Assembly (NCBI GenBank): GCA_011033025.1
Contig: WFMF01000309.1
Span: 124,001-188,000 of the forward strand
Reading direction: 5' to 3'
From: Beroe forskalii
Lineage: Eukaryota > Ctenophora > Nuda > Beroida > Beroidae
Length of the DNA stretch: 64,000 bases
Part shown: piece after piece, positions 43,774 to 55,479 of the stretch
Layout of the letters: each line of letters begins with the position of its first letter
Numbering within the stretch: position 1 is the first letter of the stretch
The notes under the pieces: generated by a model
Told to the model about the DNA's origin: nothing
What the model saw: only the letters and a program-made list of their open reading frames with translations
The model's database searches: none
Made by a program: the position numbers and the translations under genes

Positions 43774-46481
43774 CTGTGGCAATAGTCGCAGGTGCACAGT
43801 TGAAAAGAAATATTCCAAGTTGGAGCTCTGAAGGTCCAAATGAGAAAGTTGTTGCATTGACTTCCTTATCTACACTGTCAAATGGTAACTGGGAATAGAT
43901 TTTATTATTGTAATATCAAAAGTATGAATAAAAACTTTGAAATGCCATACTTTTGACAAAATGGTATAATGAAAATAATTGATTGCAGTGATAAATGATT
44001 TGCTCAAACCATGGACTTTTCATGGCAATCAGATTTAAAATTGCCTTAATTTACCATTTCCTATGTTAGATTCCAGGTAGCTAAATTCTATGTTTTTAAG
44101 TTCCCAACAGATTTTGATAAAGGGTAAGTTTTTAGGTTTATTCATTTTCAAAGCCAATGTTGATATATTTTAAGTTTGCTAAATTGCACCCCTACCCCCA
44201 TTAAAAAAATCCAATCAATGACTTAATTAGTGTTTGGACACTTCCAAACTTTAAAAATGCAATCTCGATCATTTTTCAATTTCATACGTTTTACAAGATT
44301 TGTTTTTGTCATTAATGTCTATAATTCAATATTTATAGAATTTGCATTGTGATCCATGAAGGTGTTACCTAAATATCTTAACTATATCTGGTATGGTACC
44401 ATACCAGATATAATTAAGATTAGGTAACACCTTGGTCCTTGATACCAAACAAAAACAGAATTTTCAGTGGTACTCTGTGGCTGGTCACAGGACATCCAAC
44501 CTACCAACTTATTGATAGGTCGGTGTCCTGTGACCTAGAAGGCCCAAAAGTCTCATCCATAAAGGTGTATGGGTATATGACAAACATAGAATAAATGTTG
44601 GATATCGGTTTTCTAATTACTATGTAAAAATGTTATAATTAATGTTTGTGGTAATAAACTATGGATTTACCTGCAATGCAATAAAATTGGGCACCAGAGC
44701 AGTAACAAGCAGTGATGAAATGCAGCAAACTATCAAAACATCAGCACTCATGTACACTGATTTTAGTTCATCTGTCTTGAGTTTCAAACCTATAATTTCA
44801 AAATGTCATTATGATTGAATTAAATTGAATTTAAGCTCACTAATATTTACTTCTACTCTTCTAGATATTACACATATGTTTGTTCATAGGTCCAAAGCAA
44901 TAGGTAGAAAGGTAGGTAGTGGAAAAGTAGGTTGAAAGGACAGGCAAAATTTTCTCATTGCCCTAGCTTGGATGGTTTTCACTACGAGAGCTATATTTTC
45001 CTCATATCTCTTGAAAATTAAAACCATGATATGCAATTAGTTGCAAAGCATTTTGACCAACCCTTTCGACCTACTTTTTGACCTGTTGCTTTCAATCAAT
45101 GAGAAGACATATTAGTTAAAATGTCTGGTTTGTGAACATGACAAATTTTGAGAAGGTATCAACTTTAAAACAAAAGTTTCAGAATAAAACAAAGAACAAA
45201 AACATACAAATAAGCTTATTCTGGGGATATCATACCATAATGACTTCCTTACATCAAAAACTAATTTTTGTTACTTTCATTTTATGAAATGTCCACCAGC
45301 TAAAACCCTGGCCAAAAGTCCAAAATTGTCTTCTTGTGTGATCTTAATATGTGAGCAAGTACAAGTAACAACATCCTTGTCCCCCATTTCTACACACAAG
45401 TGAGATGGCCTGCCCAATTACCCTAAAAGAGGGGCACTCTCCCAGCTGGTGGACAGTGATGCTGATGTTATCCAAAAATGACAAAAATTGGGTCATTTTT
45501 CAACCATTTTAACCAGCCCCCTGGACAAAAATTTTAGTAAGCAGTTGCCAAGAAATTTTTGCTCAAAAATAGCCACAAAAACCAACTTACCAACTTATAC
45601 TACCTTAGTACACCTAAGAACGGCATCACGTAATTGGCGCGCACTTTAAGATCGGCGCACTTTATTAGTGCGGTTTTTATGACTTGAGATCGAAAACGAT
45701 AATCGATATGGAATTGAGAACCGAATATGTATAAAAACGAATTCGAAAAACGCAAAATTCACGAAATTGTTCACTTAATTTCATGTGCACTTAATTACTG
45801 TACACTTAATTAGTGCGGTTTTTCCCAAACCGCACTAATTAAGTGACGCCGTTCTTAAGTGTACTAAGGTAAGTAAATTGCATCAAAAACCCAAATCCTG
45901 ATCTAATAATTAATATCATGTTTTAGGTCATTATCTGTGCTTTAGGTCATTATCTGTCAAATGAAATAAACAGTACATAAGATGTAAGTAATAGAAGTTT
46001 CATCTGACCTAAATCATCTGGCCTTTTATTTTATTGGTCCCTTTTTAACTGACCATTTTTTAATCACCCCTTTGTACAAAAATTTTGTTTTTGTCCTTAA
46101 GGGCCTGTTAAGGGCCCCATGCATAATGTTAAGATTTAGATAATATCTTTAAGCCAAGTATATATGTGATTATAAGATCTTTTTCATCATTATTTATGCA
46201 CACAATTCTATAGGTAATTTAAAATTCATGATCTAACCTGTGAAAAAGAATATAACAGCAACAATACAGAGAGAAATTGATGAGTGAGAAAGTCTTGAAC
46301 CAGCATAAGGCCAAGCAAAAGCCAACCCAACAGCAATTACCTGGAATTTTATAACTTCATGATACTGGCTATATAAATGATTTTTCACAAAACAGCAAAC
46401 AGTTAAACTGTTGCTGTTTGTTGATAAGATTTCAGAAACGTTTTGATTCAACCATGTATTCAAATACTGCTTGATACCCAT
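43774..46481 (-). CDS. SLC10A7-like: SLC10A7-like transporter, first three identified exons, copy A
   Basis: Minus-strand exons: 46481-46238, 44789-44671 and 43888-43774, each with a matching GT donor and AG acceptor where expected and in compatible phases (1, 0, 1). The first contains MGIKQYLNTW, then HEVIKFQVIAVGLAFAWPYAG and CIVAVIFFFTG. The second continues LKLKTDELKSVYMSADVLIV, then a hydrophobic helix to VPNFIALQ. The third reads LPFDSVDKEVNA, then SELQLGIFLFNCAPATIATG. The AxxFFxxGLxLKTxEL pattern and the CxPxxxxxG segment are hallmarks of the SLC10A7/Rch1-type branch of the bile-acid/sodium symporter superfamily (plasma-membrane proteins linked to calcium homeostasis). Translation may start at the 46481 Met or the true coding may begin at an acceptor before VIAVGL. 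The next exon in frame is at 21641-21760, implying a 22-kb intron containing the DSL-like gene. Confidence 0.75.
44359..44434. other. Long hairpin in the SLC10-like intron, copy A
   Basis: aaggtgttacctaaatatct pairs with its inverse across a tggtaccata centre. Copy B has the same hairpin at 58616-58690. A second nearby hairpin uses ggtcacaggaca and tgtcctgtgacc (about 44478-44535). Likely tiny MITEs. Confidence 0.6.
45603..45869. mobile_element. 267-bp Tc1/mariner-type MITE with exact unoccupied site in copy B
   Basis: Inverted ends are ccttagtacacctaagaacg and gttcttaagtgtactaagg, flanked by TA (45601-45602; 45870-45871). Copy B at 59691-59712 reads straight through (cttatactaagtaaattg) with one TA. 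So this element inserted after the segmental duplication, or was absent from the donor. Confidence 0.9.
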
Positions 46482-46739
46482 TATCTTAGATAAGCAAAAA
46501 CTTTTTGAAAGCTACCTCACTTATGATAAGAAAGTGTTTCATTATGAAATTCTTTAGAACCACTGTGTTTGTACATTGCCATATCATTTCAATCTATAAA
46601 TAAATAAATGTTTAATATTTATAATACACCTTATAGTTGTCATAGCATTCAAAGTTGAAAAAGAGTATCTTAAAACCTAACTCCTTTATCAAATTCATGA
46701 ATTACATACAAGAAATTTTCTACCAAGATAACTTTCTTA

Positions 46740-46972
46740 GGCGCCCGTAACGTTCGTCGGTCGATCGATTGGAATTGGTCGATCGATCAAATCCATTTGA
46801 ACGAATGATGTGTTTTAATGCTACCTGTTGACTTGAATCGTGTTTTAATGAGCAATATTTAATTGTTTCCCTACTAGCTCAAAGATTTTCTATTCAAAAC
46901 ACATCAGTCGATCAAATGAAGTTGATCAATCGACCAATTCCATTCGATCGACCGACAAACGTTACGTGCACC
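46740..46972. mobile_element. PIF/Harbinger-like MITE (233 bp), TTA duplication
   Basis: Ends are ggcgcccgtaacgttcgtcg and cgacaaacgttacgtgcacc. The 3-bp duplication TTA flanks both sides (46737-46739; 46973-46975). Copy B keeps the unoccupied site, ctttcttacaaagatgact. The interior has gtcgatcgat words in both orientations. A second member is at 47993-48248. TTA/TAA duplications with such ends are typical of PIF/Harbinger. Confidence 0.85.
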
Positions 46973-46975
46973 TTA

Positions 46976-47212
46976 CAAAAATGACTGTATTTGTTCTACA
47001 AAGAAGATGTTACCAAATGAAATATAAAATAGGTGAGTTTTCAAGTTCTTCTTAAATTTCATTTGAACATCTGATATCATATGGGATTGAGTTCCAAATA
47101 GAAGGGGCTGCACGAGAGAAAGATCTAGTTGATAATGAATAATTGTCACCTCATTAGTCATTAATGTAGTACAGGAAAGACCAATAAGCAGGTGACACAT
47201 TTGTGTGCTCAA
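46976..47212 (-). pseudogene. 3' end of a LINE ORF2, minus strand
   Basis: The minus-strand frame reads SLVQPLLFGTQSHMISDVQM, then KFKKNLKTHLFYISFG. This is like the C-terminus of CR1/L2-type ORF2 proteins (the usual WNSLPxxI...FKKxLKTHLF ending). The part at 46976-47080 is shared with copy B (60705-60813), where it stops abruptly at unrelated LINE sequence. It marks the distal limit of the duplication. Confidence 0.6.
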
Positions 47213-47219
47213 TTGATAA

Positions 47220-47345
47220 ATTAATTAATTAATTGCAACTTATCGCATTTATTGATAGCAGCCAGAATTTGATAGCAGCCAGAATTTGTGACATCATGAG
47301 CAGCCAGAATTTGATAGCAGCCAGAATTTGTGACATCAGCTGTAA
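47220..47345. repeat. Tandem gcagccagaatttgatagca units
   Basis: Four copies of agcagccagaattt, two of them followed by gtgacatca. A small tandem repeat with no coding evidence. Confidence 0.6.
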
Positions 47346-47582
47346 GGTTTAACCAGAGGCAGATTCGATTATAGCAAAAGCCCTTTTCACAGCCTTTGAG
47401 CATATTATTATTGCATCTAAGTTGTAGGATGTTACCCTACCCTCGCGCGCGGCGCGCGGCGCAACGTTCCACATTTGGACGTCACTTTGCAAATTTTGCA
47501 AATTTTTGATAGCCATCCAGTCAGAAGAAATAAACGGGCAACGTCCGTCGAGCGGTTCCTAAGCCCGCATAGGTGTGTGTAC

Positions 47583-47690
47583 GCGCCGCGCGCTTCCCTG
47601 GGGTTGCCCTAACCAGGACCCTGGTTACGCGCACTGAGTGCGCGGCGCGACACCCCTGGTTAGGGGAACCCTGGGGAAGCGCGCCGCGCG
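47583..47690. repeat. GC-rich palindrome of about 108 bp
   Basis: cgcgcttccctggggttgcc pairs with ggggaaccctggggaagcgcg across ccaggaccctggttacg. The flanking sequence (acgtgtttagcaa, and gcgcgccgcgcg) matches in inverse the region just upstream of the LINE at 37113-37160. Likely an element end related to that LINE or a GC-rich MITE. Confidence 0.6.
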
Positions 47691-47992
47691 AGCCACACAG
47701 GGATATACGTGTTTAGCAAGTCGAGCGGTAGATGGATTTCACCCATCCCTAGCGCGCAACACTCGGAAATTTGGAGGGTCGTGTTGCAAAGAAAAATGGC
47801 GCGCGGCGGAGGGTGGGGTAAAATCCTACTACTTCGGCGGGCGCGCGCGCGTCCGCCGAAATAATGGTCAGACAAGAAGAAGCCTGCCGAAATTTCAATT
47901 TTTGCGAAAAAAGGGCCCGGGCGTGGCCCCGGCCCCCCACGACCCTCAGAGTGGCCGCAAAATTGTTTCTATATTTCTCTGTTTCATTATAA

Positions 47993-48248
47993 GGCGCCCG
48001 TAACGTTCGTCAATCGTCGGTCGATCGAATGCAATTGGTCGATCGATGAACTCCATTGAAACGAATGATGAGTTTTACTGGTTCCTAATGACATTGACTT
48101 AAATCACGTGTTTTAATGAGCAATATTTAGCTGTTTCCCTACTAGCTCAAAGATTTTCTATTTAAAACACATCAGTCGATCAAATGAAGTTGATCGATCG
48201 ACCAATTCCATTCGATCGACCGGACGACCGACGAACGTTACGGGCGCT
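47993..48248. mobile_element. PIF/Harbinger-like MITE, second member (256 bp)
   Basis: The ends ggcgcccgtaacgttcgtca and gacgaacgttacgggcgct match the 46740-46972 element, and the interior is closely similar. Flanked by TAA (47990-47992; 48249-48251). Confidence 0.85.
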
Positions 48249-48251
48249 TAA

Positions 48252-49435
48252 CTTTCTTGCCAAATGCCACACGATTTATAAAGAATAATTTCGATGCTTA
48301 CTTGAAAACGAATCGCCAGCCATAAATAAATAAATATGTAAATATTAACAACACGCATATTGTATAGTATTGTAAGATAAGATTAAGATAATAGTTTGCA
48401 ATTGTTACGAATTCAAACGAAGTGATTCTTAATTGGAAATAGATGAAATATAATTATATGCTGGTGAAGATCAAGATGTAAACTTAAAGTTAAACATGAA
48501 AGTTAAAATTCTACGAACTATCTTTCAACATTTAATAATATCCGCAGAACTATGATACTTTTATTAATTATGAGTACGAATATGATCATGATCGCTGATG
48601 AAATAATATTAAAAATATCATTTTATAAATTTAACCAAAACATAATATTAATAAATGCTGTGTGCTCATCAATTAGTAATTGATAAATACCTATAAAGCT
48701 GTTTTTATGGAGGATTGGGACATACCAAAAAGCGAAGTTCGTATTAAATTTAAAAAGGGTATTAACTATTAATAAAAGTATATTGCTGAAAAACTTGAAA
48801 TCTCAATCAAAGATGAAGTAAAAAGTTTAAATGATCCATTCATATAAAATTTTCTCATTGGATTTTCTGTTGTCCCACCACTTGAGATACAACTACTATA
48901 GAGTCCTTGCACGAAAAATATTAGAGGTTATTTTATTTTTCAACAATTTGACAGCACAATGTAAATGTCGTCATTTATTCTGATTCTGAGCAAATGTTAG
49001 TTATAGTACTACTTTAGAAAACATTTTCACCTGATACAACGATAAGAACTATCTATGCTTGGCCTCAAAATAATAGTTAACACTTTTACTAGCCTATTGA
49101 ATTTGACGTTAAACTTTAGACTGTTAGTTTTATTGATAAGCACACATCCCTACTTCATATTATTATAGTGTGCAAAATTATAAATCTGAAAATTAAAAAT
49201 CTAAGCGCTAATTAAGAATATAAATAAGATTAAGTCTGCCTTATAGTAATATATTAAATTTCTGCGTATCTGTAAAATCATTAAAATCTGGTTCAATGCT
49301 TAATATTTGTTATCTGTTTTGCTACTACTTTATCTTAATATCTGTTATATTGTCATCAGTATATGCTTTATCAGTTTTACTTTTATTTGAACATAATTTA
49401 AACATAATATCATATAACATAATATGGGGCCATCC
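48252..49435. other. AT-rich non-coding interval
   Basis: No open frame with coding character, no clear repeat. Very AT-rich throughout. Confidence 0.5.
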
Positions 49436-49868
49436 AGAAATGAGCTCATCAAAAATTGGCCTTTTTTGAACATACATACATACTACCTCATCATTTGGGA
49501 AAGATACATACATACCCCAACCTCATCTCATCATTTCATGATTTATCATCCATGTTACGTCACTCATTCAACATGAAAGGCTGAAGTGACGTCACTACTT
49601 TGATTTAAGTTAGATCATCTAACTTTAGGTACTGTACGCGCGTCATCGAAACAAATTCATTCAAAATTGAAAATGGTCCCGTGCTACATCCAGTGTACCG
49701 GTATGGTCCAATTTTACAATGAGTGGTTGATGTCAAAATTTCGCCTCTACACTCTAAGTGATGAGCTCATCATTTTGCAAACCTACATACATACTACCTC
49801 ATCACTACCTCATCATTTCCAAAACATACATACATACCCAAGTGATGAGCTCATTTCTGGATGGCCCC
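49436..49868. mobile_element. 433-bp MITE with ggggccatccagaaatgagc ends
   Basis: Inverted ends ggggccatccagaaatgagc and gctcatttctggatggcccc, flanked by TAT on both sides (49433-49435; 49869-49871). Subterminal catacatacatac and ctacctcatca words occur near both ends. Confidence 0.8.
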
Positions 49869-50018
49869 TATCGATAAAATTGTTTCAATTTCAGCTTTTT
49901 CAATGAAACTCGGAAGACCGAATATCCAGACTGACACTGACAGTGGCAATGATATTTCAATAACAACGGCACCTGCCAGTGCCACTCGATTTCGAAAATC
50001 AGTGCCAGGAACTGATTA

Positions 50019-50164
50019 GGGGTCGTTCACATATCACGTAATCAATTTTTGGCCGATTTCAACCCCCTCCCCCTCGTAATCAAGTTTACAGTAGTTGTAT
50101 TTGTTACAATAACATGTAACCCCCTCCCCCCTCTAGATGATTACGTAATATGTGAACGATCCCT
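50019..50164. mobile_element. 146-bp MITE of the gatcgttcacatattacgta family
   Basis: Ends ggggtcgttcacatatcacg and cgtaatatgtgaacgatccct, flanked by TA (50017-50018; 50165-50166). It has the same ends and C-run subterminal style as the 1.2-kb element at 33623-34811, and looks like its deletion derivative. Confidence 0.85.
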
Positions 50165-50166
50165 TA

Positions 50167-51914
50167 AGCGAAATCTCTGTAATATCTATTTAAATCTAAA
50201 AAATCAAAAATGAACGTTTTAAAATAAAAAAAATATTGCGATAAAACTAATTTAACTGTATCTACGATTAAAAGCTTAAAAGAGCCTCTCATACCCGAAG
50301 GCGTATCTATGGAAGTTGGAACGACCCATCACGGAGAAATTCCTGTTCACTGATGGGTCAAATACCACATTGTCCATTCATTGAGTATCCTGATTTCGCC
50401 ACAATCGCACTGCTTCCACGATTTCCTCCACCACTGAATCATCTTCAATCGTCGGTGACACCTATAAGGGAAGTTCCAAACGTTACGAATCACGAACAAA
50501 TGTGGTGGTTAAACTCATATAATCATATTTCACGGGGTAAAATATTTCCAATGGGTCTGCATCGGGTATAGTTATACTCACTGGGACTGTTAAATGGTGT
50601 TGTCTACAAAACTACTAACCTTGAATGGTTTCTCGTTGACAATAGCAACAATCATGTTTCGAAGAATCTTCTGCGAAATTGTTTTCGGCAGTCTTTCAAC
50701 CTGCGACGATTCAAGGTTTACTTCAGAGTAAAAACATTGTGGTGAAGATGGAATCATTGATATCACTCAAAATTGCCACTTTACAAAAAAAGTTTTCTTT
50801 TCCCTGTCCAATTATGCCGAAGGGTAGGTCGAACTACAAGGTACAAGTTCCAATTTTGAAAATTGGAATTTATTACGATGACAGAAAAAGGTAAAAGAAA
50901 ATCGTATTAAAGAATAATATAAATATATGAGACAACTATTGGAAGAATCGTGAGAAACCTGTATCAATTGTTTTAGTCCGGTGTGCGGACCGATGCTGTC
51001 TCGGACTATGGCTATAATCTCCGCTGACATGCCCACCGTTAACTCAATCCCTGGAAATTATATCATTCTATCTATTAGGGTTCTCGAGAACACTCTACTA
51101 TGAAGATTTTCATACCAATTCAAGGTATTAAAGTGGTGACCTCACAAAATTATATTCAAATTGGATATAAACGGCAAAGTTGTGATATTTTAATTGACAC
51201 CTTATACAAAATTTCATGAATCTAGAAGAAGGCGGATTTTAAAAATTCGAATCCAGCGCATTTTAAGAGTTCGGTTCCTCATTTTGACAGCATTTGTGGT
51301 GCTTGATATGCTCAACATATGTTCAAAACTATGCAACCATAGTTGAATAGTTATGGACATTTTTCAACCTCTTGGGTTATAAAGCTACATAAATTTCCCG
51401 ACCTCAATTTCTAACAGCGAGTTTTAGATTTTTAGTGGATCCTCTTGGATTTGGTTTATTCCTTTGAAAATACTTTTCTTACATCAGAATTTTAAGCTCT
51501 AAAACTTGGTGAAGTCCTCATGAGTCTTACTAGTTAGAACATAAAGATATAGAGAGATTTCTATCACTCAGGGGGGACTTTAGGTGACGCATAGCGGTAT
51601 TTAACCGGCCCCAATCATTAATTTATCTGTGGAAAAACGTCAAAAGCTCTCAGAACCCTGCCGAGCGGCAACAAATACCGGAGCGGTTCATGTTACAAGT
51701 TGTGATAGTCGTTTTTCAGTTTCGTTATTCTGGCAGGCATTTATTTCTTACATGCAAATCAGTATGAAACGCACTATATGTTTTGCGATCTATGATAACC
51801 TTTTTGAAAGTTTTTGGGTAAGTTGAAGTTAAATAATTATTGATCTGTTTGAATTTGGTGTATTTTTGAGGCTTTACACTTTTTGTCTTACAGGTATCTG
51901 CAGTTAGGATTTAA
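50167..51914. other. Non-coding interval, nothing recognised
   Basis: Several short open frames exist but none shows domain character, splice context or repetition elsewhere. Confidence 0.4.
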
Positions 51915-52529
51915 TCATTCTTCATCTGAGTGGGGTCGAGTTCTGGCAGCTCCGTCTGCATAGAAATTTTCTATGCAGCTGTTGTAGTCACTACCCCCAG
52001 TTAGGCTTGATGCCAGAGACCGCAACCTACTGATGTAAGGGAAATTGTCCATATCCATGGAAGGCAAGTTGGTGTTTTGGGGACTTTTGATAATCCACTG
52101 AGATGCCACCTTACGCCTGTCTGCAGTCCCCGACTGTTCTCTGAGTCCCAAGGACTCAATTTCAGCTGCAAGTTCTGTCATGAAATCAACTGGCGATTCA
52201 GGTGGGTTTGCACTAGATGGAGACAGCAGTAGAGACCCGGCCTGATTGCTGGTGGTGGGCTGTACTGTCTCAGAAGATGGAAAAATGATATGAGGAATAA
52301 TTTAAAATTGCTCATTGAGAGAGTTTGAATCTGAGTTTTTCTTATTGTTCAACACATTTTGACAATGGCAAAGAACCTCACGCAAACACTTATCATCTAC
52401 ATTACTGAGTAACGAGAGTACCTGTTGGGTGATGTCTGGAGAAGTGTTGGAGGATGAAGGAGAGGTATCAGAAGGTAGAGGAGGTGAGGATGTCTCGATG
52501 TTCTGCTCATTCTTTAAACCGGTTGACAT
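51915..52529 (-). pseudogene. Hypothetical protein frame interrupted by one in-frame TAA
   Basis: Two minus-strand open stretches are in the same frame and separated only by a TAA at 52302-52304. The upstream part (75 codons from Met at 52529) is serine/proline-rich and then reads LLSNVDDKCLREVLCHCQNV. The downstream part continues IIPHIIFPSSETV, through ESPVDFMTELAAEIESLG and a C-terminal YADGAARTRPHSDEE. Without the stop it would be about 204 residues. The composition is protein-like rather than repeat-like. It may be a broken gene, an ORF1-like transposon protein, or two exons with an unrecognised small intron. I do not recognise the family. Confidence 0.4.
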
Positions 52530-53081
52530 TGTCTTCCTTCCTATTACATTGCCATACCTAAAATTGATTGTATAAAGTAGTGTTGTAAAGTTTAAAAGTT
52601 GATGACTGAGATTAATTTTTGTTTTACTGGAAACTGAAATATGGCCGAAAACCGTTTTTTGTTCATAACTCTGACATTTAAAAAATTTGAGCTTGACACT
52701 TCAAATTTTTTGTGCAACAACTTTCAGCCTATATTGATGACTTCCCAAAATTTCATCCAGAAACTCCAATCAGAAGCCGAATTATTAAAGTTTACTTTTG
52801 TCCACTTTTTCGTGGTACACTCGGTATATTGTTATATCAACTGTGACATTTCTGGTCATAAATGTCTCTCAAAATACGATATAAGAAGAACGACTTTTTT
52901 ATTTTTACCGCAGGGGGTAACCGCCCTGGCCATGGCAGGAATATACGTACCCCTGTGACGCAAAATCTTTTTAATAACTTATATTAATATATTAGTATAT
53001 TATACCGCTGGCCAGAAACGTCTCCCAATGTGCGATTCAGAAGAAAGATTTAGAAGAATGACCCTTTCTTTTTTTCTGCAG

Positions 53082-55270
53082 GGGGATACGACTGTAGAAT
53101 ATCAGAAGATATACGCCTTCCTCAACCCAGTGATCAATGGAGCGGTAGCAGAAACATTGATTGCTGGCATAGTCGCACTTCACTGTGGCTTTCGATAAAG
53201 ACACAACTAACATGCGACACAGGGAACTGTCCCTTTTGCTCACAGTACTACCAGAACATAAGTACATGTGACAATTACTGCAGACCAGTTGAGGGCAAAT
53301 ACACCTGCAAAGAAGAGGGGGGTAAGAAATGCCGCTACAACTGGCAGGGAAAGGATTGTAACACCTGCTCTAAAGGGTATTTTGGGGAGCAGTGTCAAAT
53401 ACCATGCTTTCCCACAGAAAACTATTACTGTAGCGAAACAGGGCAAAAGGTGTGTATTGACAACAGAAACAATCCAGAAAACTACTGCGTTAAGGATCCC
53501 CTGATTAACATCACTGCCTTGTTCATAGCAGCAATAACTGTAGCTGCAATACCGATACTACGGGCACTGGTAAAGTTGCTGCTAGGGATAAGGGTCAAGT
53601 TACGGGGACCCAGAGCACCTGATGAAGAAGCAGGAGTAAAGCCAGAGGAGGAATCTCTGAGTGATGAGTGGTGGGAGGTGGATCAGGAGGAGGATTATTA
53701 TGAGGATTTTATAATGCAAAATATGGTGAGTTGAAATCACTGATAACGGAAGTGTGCAAATTTTGCCCAAAATAGGCCAGGCCAGCACCACTTTGGCCCG
53801 CACGCTTCACAGGGCCAGAACTTTTTTCACAGGGCCCTCTTTTTTCATCCAATTTTGACTTAAATACACCGAATGATCAGCTCGTCGAGACGAATCAAAT
53901 GCAATCATAGCTAAACTCTTCCGTTAAATCTCCTTTCAGAATCGTGGCCAGCCCATGTCTCAAATTAGTGTTTTCCAAATTATAAGAAGTGACTCCCCAC
54001 TTTGACAAGGAGAATCATCACACCTTGTCAAATAATTAATTCATCATCATTCAGGATAGAAACCAAGCAGCTGCTATTACGGAACATGGGATTACACAGG
54101 ACACAGGGAAAAGTGATGATAATGAAAGGAGAATCGGAGGACGCCACAGAAAGGACACTGGTTTGATGTGGGACGCCGATGTGATTGTGCATGAGGTGAG
54201 TTCCTACTGCTTTCATTTTAAAAGTGGGAAAAGGGGGAATTTCATGACCGGAACCTCAAAGAATAACATTCATCTCGAGTAAATTTTGTGTCTGGCAACT
54301 AGGGAATATTCACTTCGCATATCAATAATTCTCCGGTTACCATATCAACATATCAGCAGTGCTTGGTGACGTCACATGGCCCGCGGATTTCTAGCATATT
54401 TAGAGCGCGTTTTTAAAGAACAAATCATTCCCTGCACTCCACATTCAGGATAGAAACCAAGCAGCCGCTACTAAGGAACATGGGATTACACAGGACACAG
54501 GGAAAAGTGAGGAGATTGAGAGGAGAATCGGAGGAGGGCACAGAGAAGACACTGGTTTGATGCGGGACGCCGATGTGATTGTGCATGAGGTGAGTGTTAC
54601 TGCGGCGCTTTCACTTTCAATGTGGAAATTTCATGATCAGAACCTACAATAATTACATTCATGATAAATACTTGAGAACATCGTGTATACATTACTGGGC
54701 ACAAGGGACAACTAGCATAGACCTGCGTGTACTGATTATTCATTACACTTCATCGCCCAGAGAAGAGACCAAGTCGGCAGTATTGCGGAGGGTACGACAC
54801 CTGAGGAAGTACGGGAAAGTGAGGAACAAGAGCGGAAGAAAGAGGGGAATGATGAGCACGAAAATGCTATACTGATACAGGATGAAGATGAAGACATTGA
54901 TGAAGAACAGGAAAAAGAAGATGGGGAATATATTAATGCTATACTGATACAGGATGAAGATGAAGACACGGATGAAGAACAGGAAAAAGAAGATGGGGAA
55001 TATACTAATGCTATACTGATACAGGATGAAGATGGAGACATTGATGAAGAACAGGAAAAAGAGGAAGATGGGGAATACATAAATGCTATACTGAAACAGG
55101 AAGAAGATGGAGACATTGATGAAGAACAGGAAAAAGAGGAAGATGGGGAATACATAAATGCTATACTGATACAGGATGAAGATGAAGACCCAGATGAAGA
55201 ACAGAAAAAAAGAGGAAGATGGGGAATATGCAAACGCTATACTGATACAGGAAGAAGATGGACACATTGA
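53082..55270 (+). CDS. DSL-domain membrane protein (Notch-ligand-like), copy B
   Basis: Exons 53082-53725, 54055-54195, 54449-54589 and 54761-55270 follow the copy A structure with the same phases and the same 644- and 141-bp sizes. The first is open throughout and encodes the pre-DSL segment, the six-cysteine DSL domain (QYYQNISTCDNYC to NWQGKDC), a partial EGF-like unit, one membrane helix and the DEWWEVDQEEDYYEDF juxtamembrane region. Both 141-bp exons are intact here, unlike copy A. The tail has four YxN units (three YIN, one YTN) and ends at 55268-55270 after an A-run near 55206 shifts it into a basic GRWGICKRYTDTGRRWTH end. No counterpart of the 30294-30600 exon was found upstream, so its N-terminus is unknown; it may be a partial duplicate. 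Confidence 0.65.
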
Positions 55271-55479
55271 TGAAGAATAGGAAAAAGAGGAAGATGGGGA
55301 ATACATAAATGCTATACTGAAACAGGATGAAGATGAAGACACGGATGAAGAACAGGATGATAAACTCTCGCATCAACGAGGCACTGTATAGACTATATAG
55401 TAAAGAACAATTTTTGAGATAATCTGGTAGATGTTTGAATCGGCTTTCAAGTATCAATTGAATGGCGATTGGTACTTAT

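Larger units (their letters stand above)
30864..47080. repeat. Segmental duplication, copy A
   Basis: Collinear with 52731-60813. Matching blocks: 30864-33622 with 52731-55390; 34814-36257 with 55391-56731; 42978-45602 with 57108-59702; 45872-46739 with 59703-60705; 46973-47080 with 60703-60813. The interruptions in copy A are a 1.2-kb TA element, a 6.7-kb block with a LINE, a 267-bp MITE and a 233-bp MITE. Smaller indels include a roughly 150-bp stretch near 45100-45250 missing from copy B and a roughly 130-bp stretch near 59950-60080 missing from copy A. Confidence 0.9.
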
